Assembly: GCA_026224825.1 (NCBI GenBank)
Contig: JAMFRO010000027.1
Location: 1 to 59,180, forward strand
Source of the DNA: a bacterium
GTDB lineage: Bacteria; Pseudomonadota; Alphaproteobacteria; Acetobacterales; Acetobacteraceae
DNA: 59,180 nucleotides
Reading direction: 5' to 3'
Positions 16,775 to 23,602 of the stretch are shown here, one piece after another (within the stretch, counting starts at the first letter, position 1; each line of letters opens with the position of its first letter). A program made the position numbers and the translations under genes. The notes beneath the pieces are model-generated. The model was given only the letters and a program-made list of their open reading frames with translations. It made no database searches and was not told the origin of the DNA.

Positions 16775-17444
16775 ATCCCCCCAGCCGGCGCTGGCACCAG
16801 CCTAGCCAGCCGGTGAGGAGTAGGCGGCCTTCGAAGGCTAGGAGGCAGATGCAGCCTTCGGCGTCGGCGCGGGGTTGGTGGAGTAGGGTGGCGTCGCTTT
16901 CGGCGGTGTCGCCGGTTGCGTATTGGCCGGTGATGTCGGTGTAACCGCCACGCAAAATTAATGTGAGTTCTTGGGCGGTGTGGGTGTGGCGGAAAATGGG
17001 GCGGTTGGCTGCCGCGCGTACCAGGATGACATTGGTTTGAGGGGCGCCGGCTTGAGCAGTTCCGGGTAGGCGCAGCTTGTTGAAGCGGACGCCGCGGCCG
17101 AGCCATAGGCTGGGGCCGATGTCGCAGGTGGCGAGTATGGGGGGCAGAACCGTATCGGGCGGGAGGTTGAGTTTGGCCTGGCGGGGGGCTGGGGCGGGGG
17201 CCGGGGTTTCATCGAGCCTTGCCAGCACGGCGGCGAAGGCGGTGGGGGCTAGGGTTGCCGGCGGCTGGGAGTCCAGCAGGGCGCCGCCCACGGCCTCGAA
17301 CGCCGCGATGCGGGTGCGGCATTGCGCGCAGCCATGCATATGCGCCTGGGCGACGAAGGCCAGCCCGGCGTTGAGCGTGCCGGCGGCGAGGCGGAGCAGC
17401 GTGGCGTCCGCGGGGTGGTGGGTGGGGTGGTGCCGGGGGCTCAC
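16773..17444 (-). CDS. chrR: ChrR-type zinc anti-sigma factor with cupin domain
   Basis: A 223-residue cytosolic inhibitor of the adjacent ECF sigma factor, in the RpoE-ChrR system that senses singlet oxygen and organic peroxide. The N-terminal anti-sigma domain keeps the zinc ligands known from Rhodobacter sphaeroides ChrR: His6, and His35-x3-Cys39-x2-Cys42. The C-terminal cupin-like domain keeps the second zinc set as His153, His155, Glu159 (in HTHTAQE) and His189. All eight ligand positions are present, so the protein should be fully competent. Its ATG overlaps the sigma gene stop by 4 nt (ATGA), which would keep the two proteins in balance. Confidence 0.9.
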   Translation of the reverse strand: MSPRHHPTHHPADATLLRLAAGTLNAGLAFVAQAHMHGCAQCRTRIAAFEAVGGALLDSQPPATLAPTAFAAVLARLDETPAPAPAPRQAKLNLPPDTVLPPILATCDIGPSLWLGRGVRFNKLRLPGTAQAGAPQTNVILVRAAANRPIFRHTHTAQELTLILRGGYTDITGQYATGDTAESDATLLHQPRADAEGCICLLAFEGRLLLTGWLGWCQRRLGG

Positions 17445-18007
17445 GCTTCACCTCCGAGTTGCTCGCGCAGCCGGGTCAGGGCCTGACGGATGCGGGATTT
17501 TACCGTGCCTAGCGGTAGTTTCAGGGAGGTGGCGATGGAGCTATGCGGCGTATCGGCGAAGAACGAAAGCTCGATGACGTGGCGCTGCGCCGCCGTAAGC
17601 GTGTCCAGGGCCCCGCGCATCCGTATGGCGCGCTCGTTTTCCAGGATCAGTGCTTCGGCTGAGGGCGATGGGTCGGCTTCTGGCCAAGCCGGCAATTGGC
17701 CGGGCAAGGGGCTCTGGCGGCGCCGGGCGGCATCGATGCGCAGGTTGCGGGTGATGGTGAAGACCCAGGTGGCGGCGCCGGCGCGGGCGGGGTCGAACCC
17801 GGCCGCCTTGCGCCACAGCAGCAGCATGGTCTCCTGCGCCAGTTCTTCGGCCGCGCCATCGGCCAGGCCGGCGCGCAGGTGGAACGCCTTCAGACGGGGG
17901 GCGAAATGCTTGAACAGCAGCGCGAAGGCCTGGCGGTCCTGTGCTTCCGCCACCAGCCCGATGAGGCGTACCTGCGCCGCTGCATCCAGCGGTGCCGTTA
18001 TGTCCAC
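17441..18007 (-). CDS. rpoE: ECF sigma factor of the RpoE/ChrR (ECF11) type
   Basis: RNA polymerase sigma factor held inactive by ChrR. Region 2 is seen as FALLFKHFAPRLKAFHLRAG...AEELAQETMLLLWRKAAGFDP and ATWVFTITRNLRIDAARR. Region 4 is seen as LDTLTAAQRHVIELSFFADTPHSSIATSLKLPLGTVKSRIRQALTRL, with the DNA-reading helix at its end. The frame is open to an ATG at 18127, giving 228 residues, but that ATG overlaps the -35 element of a probable RpoE promoter (18098-18126), and the first 40 residues look unlike the family. I therefore favour the GTG at 18007 (188 residues); a GTG at 18091 is another option. Neither has a strong ribosome site, so the start stays uncertain. Confidence 0.9.
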   Translation of the reverse strand: MDITAPLDAAAQVRLIGLVAEAQDRQAFALLFKHFAPRLKAFHLRAGLADGAAEELAQETMLLLWRKAAGFDPARAGAATWVFTITRNLRIDAARRRQSPLPGQLPAWPEADPSPSAEALILENERAIRMRGALDTLTAAQRHVIELSFFADTPHSSIATSLKLPLGTVKSRIRQALTRLREQLGGEA

Positions 18008-18030
18008 CGGGCTCAACAGCGCCGCCCAGT

Positions 18031-18060
18031 ACAGGGGAACGCGGGACAGGGGAACGCGGG
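18031..18060. repeat. 15-bp perfect tandem repeat in the rpoE leader
   Basis: ACAGGGGAACGCGGG is repeated head-to-tail at 18031-18045 and 18046-18060. If translated it gives the doubled peptide RVPL-S-RVPL-Y, which has no counterpart in the sigma family. This supports the view that it belongs to the 5' leader rather than the protein. Confidence 0.6.
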
Positions 18061-18097
18061 CCGCGCTACGCTTTGCATCATACCGACTCACAGGGGC

Positions 18098-18126
18098 TTT
18101 TACGCATGCCCCTGTGGGTTGGATCA
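18098..18126 (-). promoter_or_regulatory. Putative RpoE-dependent (ECF11) autoregulatory promoter
   Basis: On the minus strand TGATCC (18126-18121) is followed after exactly 18 nt by TAAAA (18102-18098). The R. sphaeroides RpoE promoter consensus is TGATCC-N18-TA-rich, so the match is very good. An inverted repeat CAGGGGC...GCCCCTG (18091-18114) overlaps the -10 side. Transcription would start near 18090, downstream of the farthest possible start codon. Confidence 0.65.
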
Positions 18127-18164
18127 TATCTCAGGGGCGCGGCGCAACCCTGGGGCGTAATCTG

Positions 18165-19268
18165 CTAAATCGCCTGGGCGTGGATGGTGTATTGCAGCGT
18201 CGTGGGCGAGAGCGGGTCCGCCCAATTGCCGTCCACCTGCGCCTGTGGATACATAAGGAAGGGCAGAGTTTTGTCTCCGCCGGGCAGAGCGACATCATTG
18301 GCATGGTTATAGGGCAGCCAATTGCCTTCCCATCCGCCGAACAGGCCTTGGCGCGCCGCCGCCACTTTCGGGTCCGTCAGCGGCAGGCCGGTCTTTTGCT
18401 CCTCTAGCATCACCTTGCGCACATCCGCCGGGTCCATGGCCACCCAGCCATAGTCCGCGAGGTATACCTCGGCGCGGCAATGCTGCGATTTGGTGATATC
18501 CGGCGTGTTGGCGCCCAGGCTGTGATAGCCGAAGGCCGAGGGGGCGACGCGAATGCCGTAGATGTCGCGCGCGGGGATGCCGGCGGCGCGCACCAGCCCG
18601 ACGAACAGCCCGTTCAGATCCGCGCATTTGCCGCCGAAATTGGCGAATTTAAGCATGGCCGCGACATTGCCGGTGCCGCAGCCTTTGACCTTGCCGTCGC
18701 GATAGGTGTTGCAGACCATCCAGTCGTAAATCGCCGCCACCTGGGCGTGATCGCCGGTGGTACCCGTGGTGATCTTGTCGCTGAGCTGTTTGATGGGCCC
18801 GGTGACGGGGATGTATTGCGTGGCCGAGGTGTAGTGCAGGCGGTCAGCCGCGCTGAGCGGCGCGGGCTTGGCGGTGCTGTTCCAATCCACGGCACGGTCG
18901 CGCGTGGCGAAGCGGCTGCGCAGCACGATGGCCGGGGCGGCGGTGTTCTTGGTCCAGGTTACATGCAGCAGCCGGGCGCCGTTGGCTGTGACCTCTTGTG
19001 CGGTAAAGCCTTCGCCGCTCCAGTCGCTGCCGAGCGGGGTTACCCAGGCGGCATCGGCTACGGAGGGGAGCGGCAGCCAGGCCTGGGCCAAGCTGCCCGG
19101 TGTGGTCAGGTTCAGGCTGGTGGTGACCTCATAGCGCTTCCAGCCGGCTGGGCGCGGGGCGAATACCGGCGGCGTGGCGGCGCGCCCTAAGCTTGGGATG
19201 AAGGCGGTTGAGATGGAAGCGCTGGCGGCTAGGCCCGCGAGAAACGCACGCTTGGTGATATGTGGCAT
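18165..19268 (-). CDS. Exported transglutaminase-like (cysteine protease fold) protein
   Basis: A 367-residue protein with a signal peptide of Tat-like shape (TKRAFLAGLAASASIS, with Lys-Arg instead of Arg-Arg). The C-terminal half is a transglutaminase core domain: nucleophile Cys in FGGKCADLNGLFVGLVRAAGIPAR, then His in SQHCRAEVYL, and Asp in WVAMDPADVR. Bacterial members act as cysteine peptidases or are of unknown role, so no substrate is proposed. The ATG has a good GGGGAGAG site. It lies 37 bp upstream of the farthest rpoE start, so read-through into rpoE-chrR is possible, but an internal RpoE promoter seems to serve those genes. Confidence 0.82.
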   Translation of the reverse strand: MPHITKRAFLAGLAASASISTAFIPSLGRAATPPVFAPRPAGWKRYEVTTSLNLTTPGSLAQAWLPLPSVADAAWVTPLGSDWSGEGFTAQEVTANGARLLHVTWTKNTAAPAIVLRSRFATRDRAVDWNSTAKPAPLSAADRLHYTSATQYIPVTGPIKQLSDKITTGTTGDHAQVAAIYDWMVCNTYRDGKVKGCGTGNVAAMLKFANFGGKCADLNGLFVGLVRAAGIPARDIYGIRVAPSAFGYHSLGANTPDITKSQHCRAEVYLADYGWVAMDPADVRKVMLEEQKTGLPLTDPKVAAARQGLFGGWEGNWLPYNHANDVALPGGDKTLPFLMYPQAQVDGNWADPLSPTTLQYTIHAQAI

Positions 19269-19365
19269 TGCTCTCCCCTGAACAGTTTATTAGCATGAGA
19301 CATATCGCATGCGCGGGGGGCGACGCAACCACCTGCGGAATGACCAAGGAAAAAGGACGCTGGGG

Positions 19366-20157
19366 ATGAAAATGGGGACGAGACTTGAAGGCAAGATCGC
19401 GGTGATCACGGGCGCTGGTTCGGGCATGGGCAAGGCCATGGCGCAGCTTTTCGCGGCCGAGGGAGCAAGGCTGGTGCTGGCCGATATCAGCGGGCAGCAG
19501 GATGAGGTGGCGGCTGAACTGGGCGATGCCGCGATTGCCGTGCATTGCAATGTGGCGGAAGAGGCGGATGTGCAGGGCATGATCGCGGCGGCGGAGAAGG
19601 CCTACGGGCGCATCGATATTCTCTGCAACAATGCCGGATTCGGCGGCGGCATGAAGGCGCTGCATGAGCAGACCACCGAGGCCTGGGACCTGGTGCACAG
19701 CGTGAATTTGCGCGGCGTGTTCTTCGGCATGAAGCACGGCGTGATCTCGATGCTGAAGACCGGCGGCGGCGCCATCGTCAACACCACCTCGGCTTCCGGC
19801 GTGGTGGGGTGGAAGCACCATAGCATCTATGGTGCCTCCAAGGCCGGGGTGAATCAGCTCACCAAAACCGCTGCACTGGACTACGCCGGGCAGAATATCC
19901 GCGTGAATGCGGTAGCACCGGGCACGATCTGGACCGGGCTGGTGCCGGCCTCCAAAAAATTCCCCACCCCGCCGCCCGGCGCGCCGACGCTGGCGGGAAT
20001 TCCCCTGAACCGCTGGGGCCTGGCCAGCGAGATCGCCGCCGCCGCACTTTTCCTGGCCAGTGATGAGTCTTCCTACATTACCGGCGTGGTCTTGCCGGTG
20101 GATGGCGGCTATTGCATCGGCTTCTCCGGCATGGGGGCTGAGAACAAGGGGCTGTAG
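19366..20157 (+). CDS. SDR-family NAD(P)-dependent oxidoreductase
   Basis: A classical short-chain dehydrogenase of about 263 residues. The cofactor loop TGAGSGMG lies near the N-terminus, NNAG in the centre, and the catalytic set is Ser (TSASG), Tyr and Lys (YGASK). Asp in LVLADIS after the second strand suggests preference for NAD. The frame is open from 19309, but ATG 19366 (or 19372) fits the family start and has an AAGGA-type site upstream. It leads the plus-strand part of a catabolic cluster and is followed 68 bp later by an NTF2-like gene. The substrate is probably a secondary alcohol made in that pathway. Confidence 0.86.
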   Translation: MKMGTRLEGKIAVITGAGSGMGKAMAQLFAAEGARLVLADISGQQDEVAAELGDAAIAVHCNVAEEADVQGMIAAAEKAYGRIDILCNNAGFGGGMKALHEQTTEAWDLVHSVNLRGVFFGMKHGVISMLKTGGGAIVNTTSASGVVGWKHHSIYGASKAGVNQLTKTAALDYAGQNIRVNAVAPGTIWTGLVPASKKFPTPPPGAPTLAGIPLNRWGLASEIAAAALFLASDESSYITGVVLPVDGGYCIGFSGMGAENKGL

Positions 20158-20225
20158 TTGACCGCCCACCATGTGCGCGCCTAGTTAGGCGGGCATTTTG
20201 TGCCAGATATAAGGGGAGCAATATA

Positions 20226-20684
20226 ATGGCCAAGTTCACGCCGGAGCAGGCCGTTGCGGTCGCCGAGATCCAACAACTGATCAATGAATGGTCGTTTGAG
20301 CTCGATGTCGATAACGGTGCCAACATCGGCAGCGTGATCACCGAGGATTGCAGCTATCTGGTGCGCGGCGGTGCGCGCATAGGCCGTGCGGCGGTGGCGC
20401 AGTTCTACAAGGAACGGCTGGAGACGCTCGCCGCAACGCCGGAAGGCGTGCCGGTGCACCGCCATATGCTGGCCAATCTGCGTGTCAAATTCAACAGCAC
20501 CAACGAAGCCTCAATTGGCTTCTCGCTGATCTATTTCTCCACCGCCGGGGTGAAAGCCGGCACCAAGCATGCCGACCCGGCTTCTACCGCCGATGTGCGG
20601 ATGGAGGTGCGGCGGGGGGCCGATGGCGAGTGGTTGATTGCTAAGTTTGATAGTACGCCTAGTTTTATCCGTACGATTGGGTAA
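20226..20684 (+). CDS. NTF2-like/SnoaL-type small protein
   Basis: A 152-residue protein whose pattern (helix INEWSFELDVDN, then ITEDCSYLVRGG, then RRGADGEWLIAKFD) fits the cone-shaped NTF2/SnoaL_4 fold. Members are lyases, isomerases or ring-hydroxylase small subunits, and the fold alone does not give the reaction. Asp and His residues in the pocket region (ITED, VPVHRH) could be catalytic. A GGGGAG site lies 9 nt ahead of the ATG. It sits in the catabolic cluster and ends 63 bp from the convergent aldo/keto reductase. Confidence 0.7.
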   Translation: MAKFTPEQAVAVAEIQQLINEWSFELDVDNGANIGSVITEDCSYLVRGGARIGRAAVAQFYKERLETLAATPEGVPVHRHMLANLRVKFNSTNEASIGFSLIYFSTAGVKAGTKHADPASTADVRMEVRRGADGEWLIAKFDSTPSFIRTIG

Positions 20685-20695
20685 AAAAAAGTAGT

Positions 20696-20715
20696 CGCTT
20701 TTTTGTAAAAAAGCG
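20696..20715. terminator. Bidirectional AT-rich hairpin between convergent genes
   Basis: CGCTTTTTT (20696-20704) and AAAAAAGCG (20707-20715) form a perfect 9-bp inverted repeat, flanked by further A- and T-runs (GTAAAAAAAAG before, CAAAAAAC and CTTTTA after). It separates the convergent NTF2-like and aldo/keto reductase genes. The stem is AT-rich, so efficiency may be modest. Confidence 0.55.
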
Positions 20716-20746
20716 CCGCAAAAAACTTTTATAAATTGGGTGTGGA

Positions 20747-21790
20747 CTACGGCTTTTTTTGGCGGTCCAAGGCCTTGGTTAGGCGGCGGTCGGGTTCTAT
20801 CCAGTTCGAGCTTGGGTAGAGCGGTTTTATCGCTGTGGCGTCGTCTAGCTTGCGCATGTCTTCCGCGCTTAGCACGATGTCCGCCGCCCCTAGATTATCC
20901 TCCAACTGGTGCAGTTTTGTTGCCCCCAGCAGCACGCTGGAAACACCCTGGCGGCCCAGCAGCCAGGCCAGCGAGAGTTGCGCCACGCTGATGCCGCGCG
21001 CCTCGGCCAATGCGCGTAGCACGGGGAGCAGCGCGAAGGCTTTTTCGCGGTCGAATTTCAGCATGTCGAAATTGGAAAAGCGGTTGTCCGGTCTGGATAA
21101 ATCCTCTCTGGTGTATGCGCCGGAGAGGAAACCGAAGGCCAGCGGCCCCCATACCGTCATGCCCAGCCTGTAATGCTGCATCATTGGCAATATGTCCCGC
21201 TCCACATCGCGGCCCAGCAGCGAATAATACATCTGGCCATGGGTGAAGGGGGTCAGGTGATTTGCCTTCTGAATCTCCATCGCCGCCGCGGCCTTCCAGG
21301 CGGACCAGTTGGAGAAGCCGATGTAGCGCACCTTGCCGGCGCGCACGACCGTATCGAACGCTTCGAGCGTTTCCTCCAGCGGTGTGAAACTATCCTCGCG
21401 GTGGGCGACGTAGACATCGATCCAATCCGTGCCGAGGCGCTTCAGGCTTTGGTCCACCGACCATAGAATATGCCGGCGCGACAGATTGCCGCGCAGCAGA
21501 TCGCGGTCCGTCGTGCCGCGATTGCCGGTTTTTGTGGTGATCACGACTTTGTCGCGATGCGGCTTCAGCGCCGCGCCCAGCAATGTTTCGGATTCACCAT
21601 CGGCATAGACATCAGATGTATCGAACAGGGTCACCCCGGCATCGATGCACCGGCCTACCAGTTGGTCCGCCAGCGCCGCGCCCACTTTGTAGAGGGTGCT
21701 GAGCGTCTGGTTGCCCTGGGTGAATGTCGCGGCACCAAAGCCAAGGCGCGAGACGGGCAGGCCGGTGTTGCCGAGCAGCGTATATTGCAT
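20747..21790 (-). CDS. Aldo/keto reductase
   Basis: A 347-residue TIM-barrel NADPH-dependent oxidoreductase. The N-terminus LGNTGLPVSRLGFGAATF is typical. The active-site tetrad is recognisable as Asp in LFDTSDVYADGESE with Tyr, then Lys in VVITTKTG and His in DVYVAHREDS. C-terminal LLGATKLHQLEDNL binds the cofactor phosphate. Its ATG lies one base after the stop of the crotonase gene (TGA-C-ATG), so it is translated from the same message. In the cluster it could reduce or oxidise a carbonyl intermediate. Confidence 0.87.
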   Translation of the reverse strand: MQYTLLGNTGLPVSRLGFGAATFTQGNQTLSTLYKVGAALADQLVGRCIDAGVTLFDTSDVYADGESETLLGAALKPHRDKVVITTKTGNRGTTDRDLLRGNLSRRHILWSVDQSLKRLGTDWIDVYVAHREDSFTPLEETLEAFDTVVRAGKVRYIGFSNWSAWKAAAAMEIQKANHLTPFTHGQMYYSLLGRDVERDILPMMQHYRLGMTVWGPLAFGFLSGAYTREDLSRPDNRFSNFDMLKFDREKAFALLPVLRALAEARGISVAQLSLAWLLGRQGVSSVLLGATKLHQLEDNLGAADIVLSAEDMRKLDDATAIKPLYPSSNWIEPDRRLTKALDRQKKP

Positions 21791-21791
21791 G

Positions 21792-22757
21792 TCAGGGTTT
21801 GCGGCGGCCGGATTTGCTCAGGCGCCATTCGGGGGGATACAGATCGTCATTATCCTTGACCGCGTTGTTGACGCCTTTGTCGAAGGTTTCATCGTCGAGT
21901 TTCAGTTCGTTGCCGTCATTTTTCACAATCGGCAGCATCGATTCCAGCCAGCCGGTCAGTACGCTGCCCATATATTCGCCCTTCTGCTGCTTGAAGGTCT
22001 CGAACAAGGTTTTGAGCATGTACACCGTATCCGTCGGCCGGTTGATGGCGCAGGCATTGGCGTATTTCTTCACCTCGTCTTCAAGCTTGTCGCGCGGGAC
22101 GACGCTGTTGACGAAATTGCAGTCGTACATTTCCTTGGCGGTGAACGGGCGGCCAGTGAACACCATCTCCATGAATTTGCGCAGGCCCATGGTCTCGGCC
22201 CATTGCCACATGCGCGGGCCCCAGCCGACATAGCGGAAGGAGGGATGGCCGAATAACGCATCATCGGAAGAGATGATCATATCCGCATCGGCGGCCTGGT
22301 AGAAATGCCAGCCGTAGCAATAGCCTTTGACTTCCAGGATGCTGATCTTCTTGAAATCCTGCAGGCTGCGGCAGCCGAAATTTGAATTGGCGTAGAGTTG
22401 GGTCAACTGCGCGAGGTAGCGGTAGCTGCCTTTCGGCGGATATTTAACATCCTCGTCCGGCCCGATCTCGAATTCATGCAGGAGCGAGAAATCCGGGTTG
22501 TCGCCCAGCATATCCGCCTGTTCGGCCAGATCCGCCCCGCCGCCGAGGTTGTTGCCGACGCCGCGAATGACCAGCACTTTCACATCGTCATCGACATTGG
22601 CGCGGTGGATTAATTTGGCATAGCGCAGCCGGGCGGCGATGGTCGGCGCGTTCAGCGCATCCGGCCGGCTGAGGGTGATGGTTGCGATTTTGGTTTTCGG
22701 GTCTTTCTCGTACAGGATGATCTCTTCCGGCGGGGGGCGAATGTCATCTTTTTTCAT
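21792..22757 (-). CDS. Crotonase-fold enzyme lacking both catalytic glutamates
   Basis: A 321-residue member of the enoyl-CoA hydratase/isomerase superfamily. It has the CoA-binding and first oxyanion segment VLVIRGVGNNLGGGADL and the second loop VKGYCYGWHFYQAAD. Aligned to rat crotonase, the two acid/base glutamates (Glu144 and Glu164) fall on Tyr153 and Ser173 (in FGHPSF) here, so ordinary hydration of an enoyl-CoA is unlikely. The family includes ring-opening and C-C bond hydrolases that use other residues. The protein is about 60 residues longer than usual, with an Asp/Lys-rich tail. A strong AAGGGAAAC site precedes the ATG, and a GntR-type operator lies 44 bp upstream. Confidence 0.85.
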   Translation of the reverse strand: MKKDDIRPPPEEIILYEKDPKTKIATITLSRPDALNAPTIAARLRYAKLIHRANVDDDVKVLVIRGVGNNLGGGADLAEQADMLGDNPDFSLLHEFEIGPDEDVKYPPKGSYRYLAQLTQLYANSNFGCRSLQDFKKISILEVKGYCYGWHFYQAADADMIISSDDALFGHPSFRYVGWGPRMWQWAETMGLRKFMEMVFTGRPFTAKEMYDCNFVNSVVPRDKLEDEVKKYANACAINRPTDTVYMLKTLFETFKQQKGEYMGSVLTGWLESMLPIVKNDGNELKLDDETFDKGVNNAVKDNDDLYPPEWRLSKSGRRKP

Positions 22758-22800
22758 GGTTGTTTCCCTTTTCTGTTGAACTTCCCATCTTTTTATGGAA

Positions 22801-22813
22801 ATTGTAGAACAAT
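22801..22813. promoter_or_regulatory. Putative GntR operator, site 1
   Basis: ATTGT-AGA-ACAAT is a perfect 5-bp dyad with a 3-bp spacer, matching the FadR-subfamily GntR consensus TnGT-N3-ACnA. It lies between the GntR stop codon and the crotonase start. The same architecture recurs at the start codon of the GntR gene (23477-23489). Confidence 0.65.
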
Positions 22814-22817
22814 ATTG

Positions 22818-23486
22818 TCAATTTTCGCTTTGGCTCAGGATGGCCCGGCGGAGATGCGCGATGTGCGCGCGGCCCAGCGCATGGGCGTGCTCGACATCAT
22901 GCTGCGTTACCGCCACCACCATGGCGCGGAAGTCGTCCAGGCTCTGGCGCCTGTCCACCACCGCGCGGTATTGGGCGAGGAGGATATGCAAGCCGACCGC
23001 TGGAAACAGCCGCTGCAATTCGCGATTGCCGCCGATTTGCAGCAGCGCGCCATATAAATGCCGGCGGGCGCGGGCAAACGCCGTGTCATCGGCCTGTTCT
23101 ACGACGGCCAGCGCCTGGGTAAGCTGGTTTTCGTGAGATCCTGGCTCGCAACTCCGCGCCGCCGCCTTCACCAGCAGGCCGATGATGGCTTCCGCCACCT
23201 CCAGCACATCCAGTGTTTCCGCAGCGTCCAGATAGCGCAGCGAGGCCGAGCGGTGGCGCGTGACATCGATGACCCCGTGCGCTGCCAGCCATTGCACCGC
23301 CTCGCGCACCGCATTGCGGCCGACGCGATATTCCGCCGCCAGGCTGGTCTCGACCAGCCGCTGCCCCGGGGTTAGCCGGTTTTGTTCCAGCGCCTGCATG
23401 ATGCCGCGCGACACCCGGCGTGATGCCCCGGAATCGGTTTTTAGCTCTATCGCTTCGGCCGGGATGGTTTTATAGGATTGTTCCAC
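22818..23486 (-). CDS. GntR-family transcriptional regulator (FadR/FCD type)
   Basis: A 222-residue repressor-type protein. The N-terminal winged helix-turn-helix includes RVSRGIMQALEQNRLTPGQRL and AAEYRVGRNAVREAVQWLAAHGVID, the GntR signature. The C-terminal all-helical domain (about 95-215) fits FCD, which binds an organic-acid or acyl effector, often through a metal. The gene starts with GTG at 23486, and this GTG is inside a dyad (site 2) that matches the GntR consensus, so it probably represses itself. It also likely controls the crotonase/aldo-keto reductase genes just downstream on the same strand, and perhaps the divergent CoA-transferase. Confidence 0.87.
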   Translation of the reverse strand: MEQSYKTIPAEAIELKTDSGASRRVSRGIMQALEQNRLTPGQRLVETSLAAEYRVGRNAVREAVQWLAAHGVIDVTRHRSASLRYLDAAETLDVLEVAEAIIGLLVKAAARSCEPGSHENQLTQALAVVEQADDTAFARARRHLYGALLQIGGNRELQRLFPAVGLHILLAQYRAVVDRRQSLDDFRAMVVAVTQHDVEHAHALGRAHIAHLRRAILSQSEN

Positions 23487-23489
23487 AAT
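23477..23489. promoter_or_regulatory. Putative GntR operator, site 2, overlapping the gntR start
   Basis: ATTGT-TCC-ACAAT is a perfect dyad with the same arms and spacer as site 1 at 22801-22813. The GTG start of the regulator (23486-23484 on the minus strand) is within it, so bound protein would block its own expression. The divergent CoA-transferase begins about 115 bp away. Confidence 0.65.
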
Positions 23490-23602
23490 TTATGTTTAAC
23501 CAGTTTTGACTTTGGCGGCAAGGCCGGAATGCCACGCCGGGCTGGTCACACTGCCAACTGAGACAAGCGGGGCTGTGGTAGGTCAGGCGGGTCTCGTGAA
23601 CT

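Noticed and set aside
15751..17106. N-terminal extension of about 150 residues for the parvulin-type isomerase
   Set aside because: The extension is Pro/Arg-rich, overlaps the chrR gene in another frame, and the internal ATG at 16650 has a good ribosome site and begins a proper signal peptide.
18031..18060. CRISPR-like or VNTR array at the tandem repeat
   Set aside because: Only two 15-bp units without spacers; too short for a CRISPR array.
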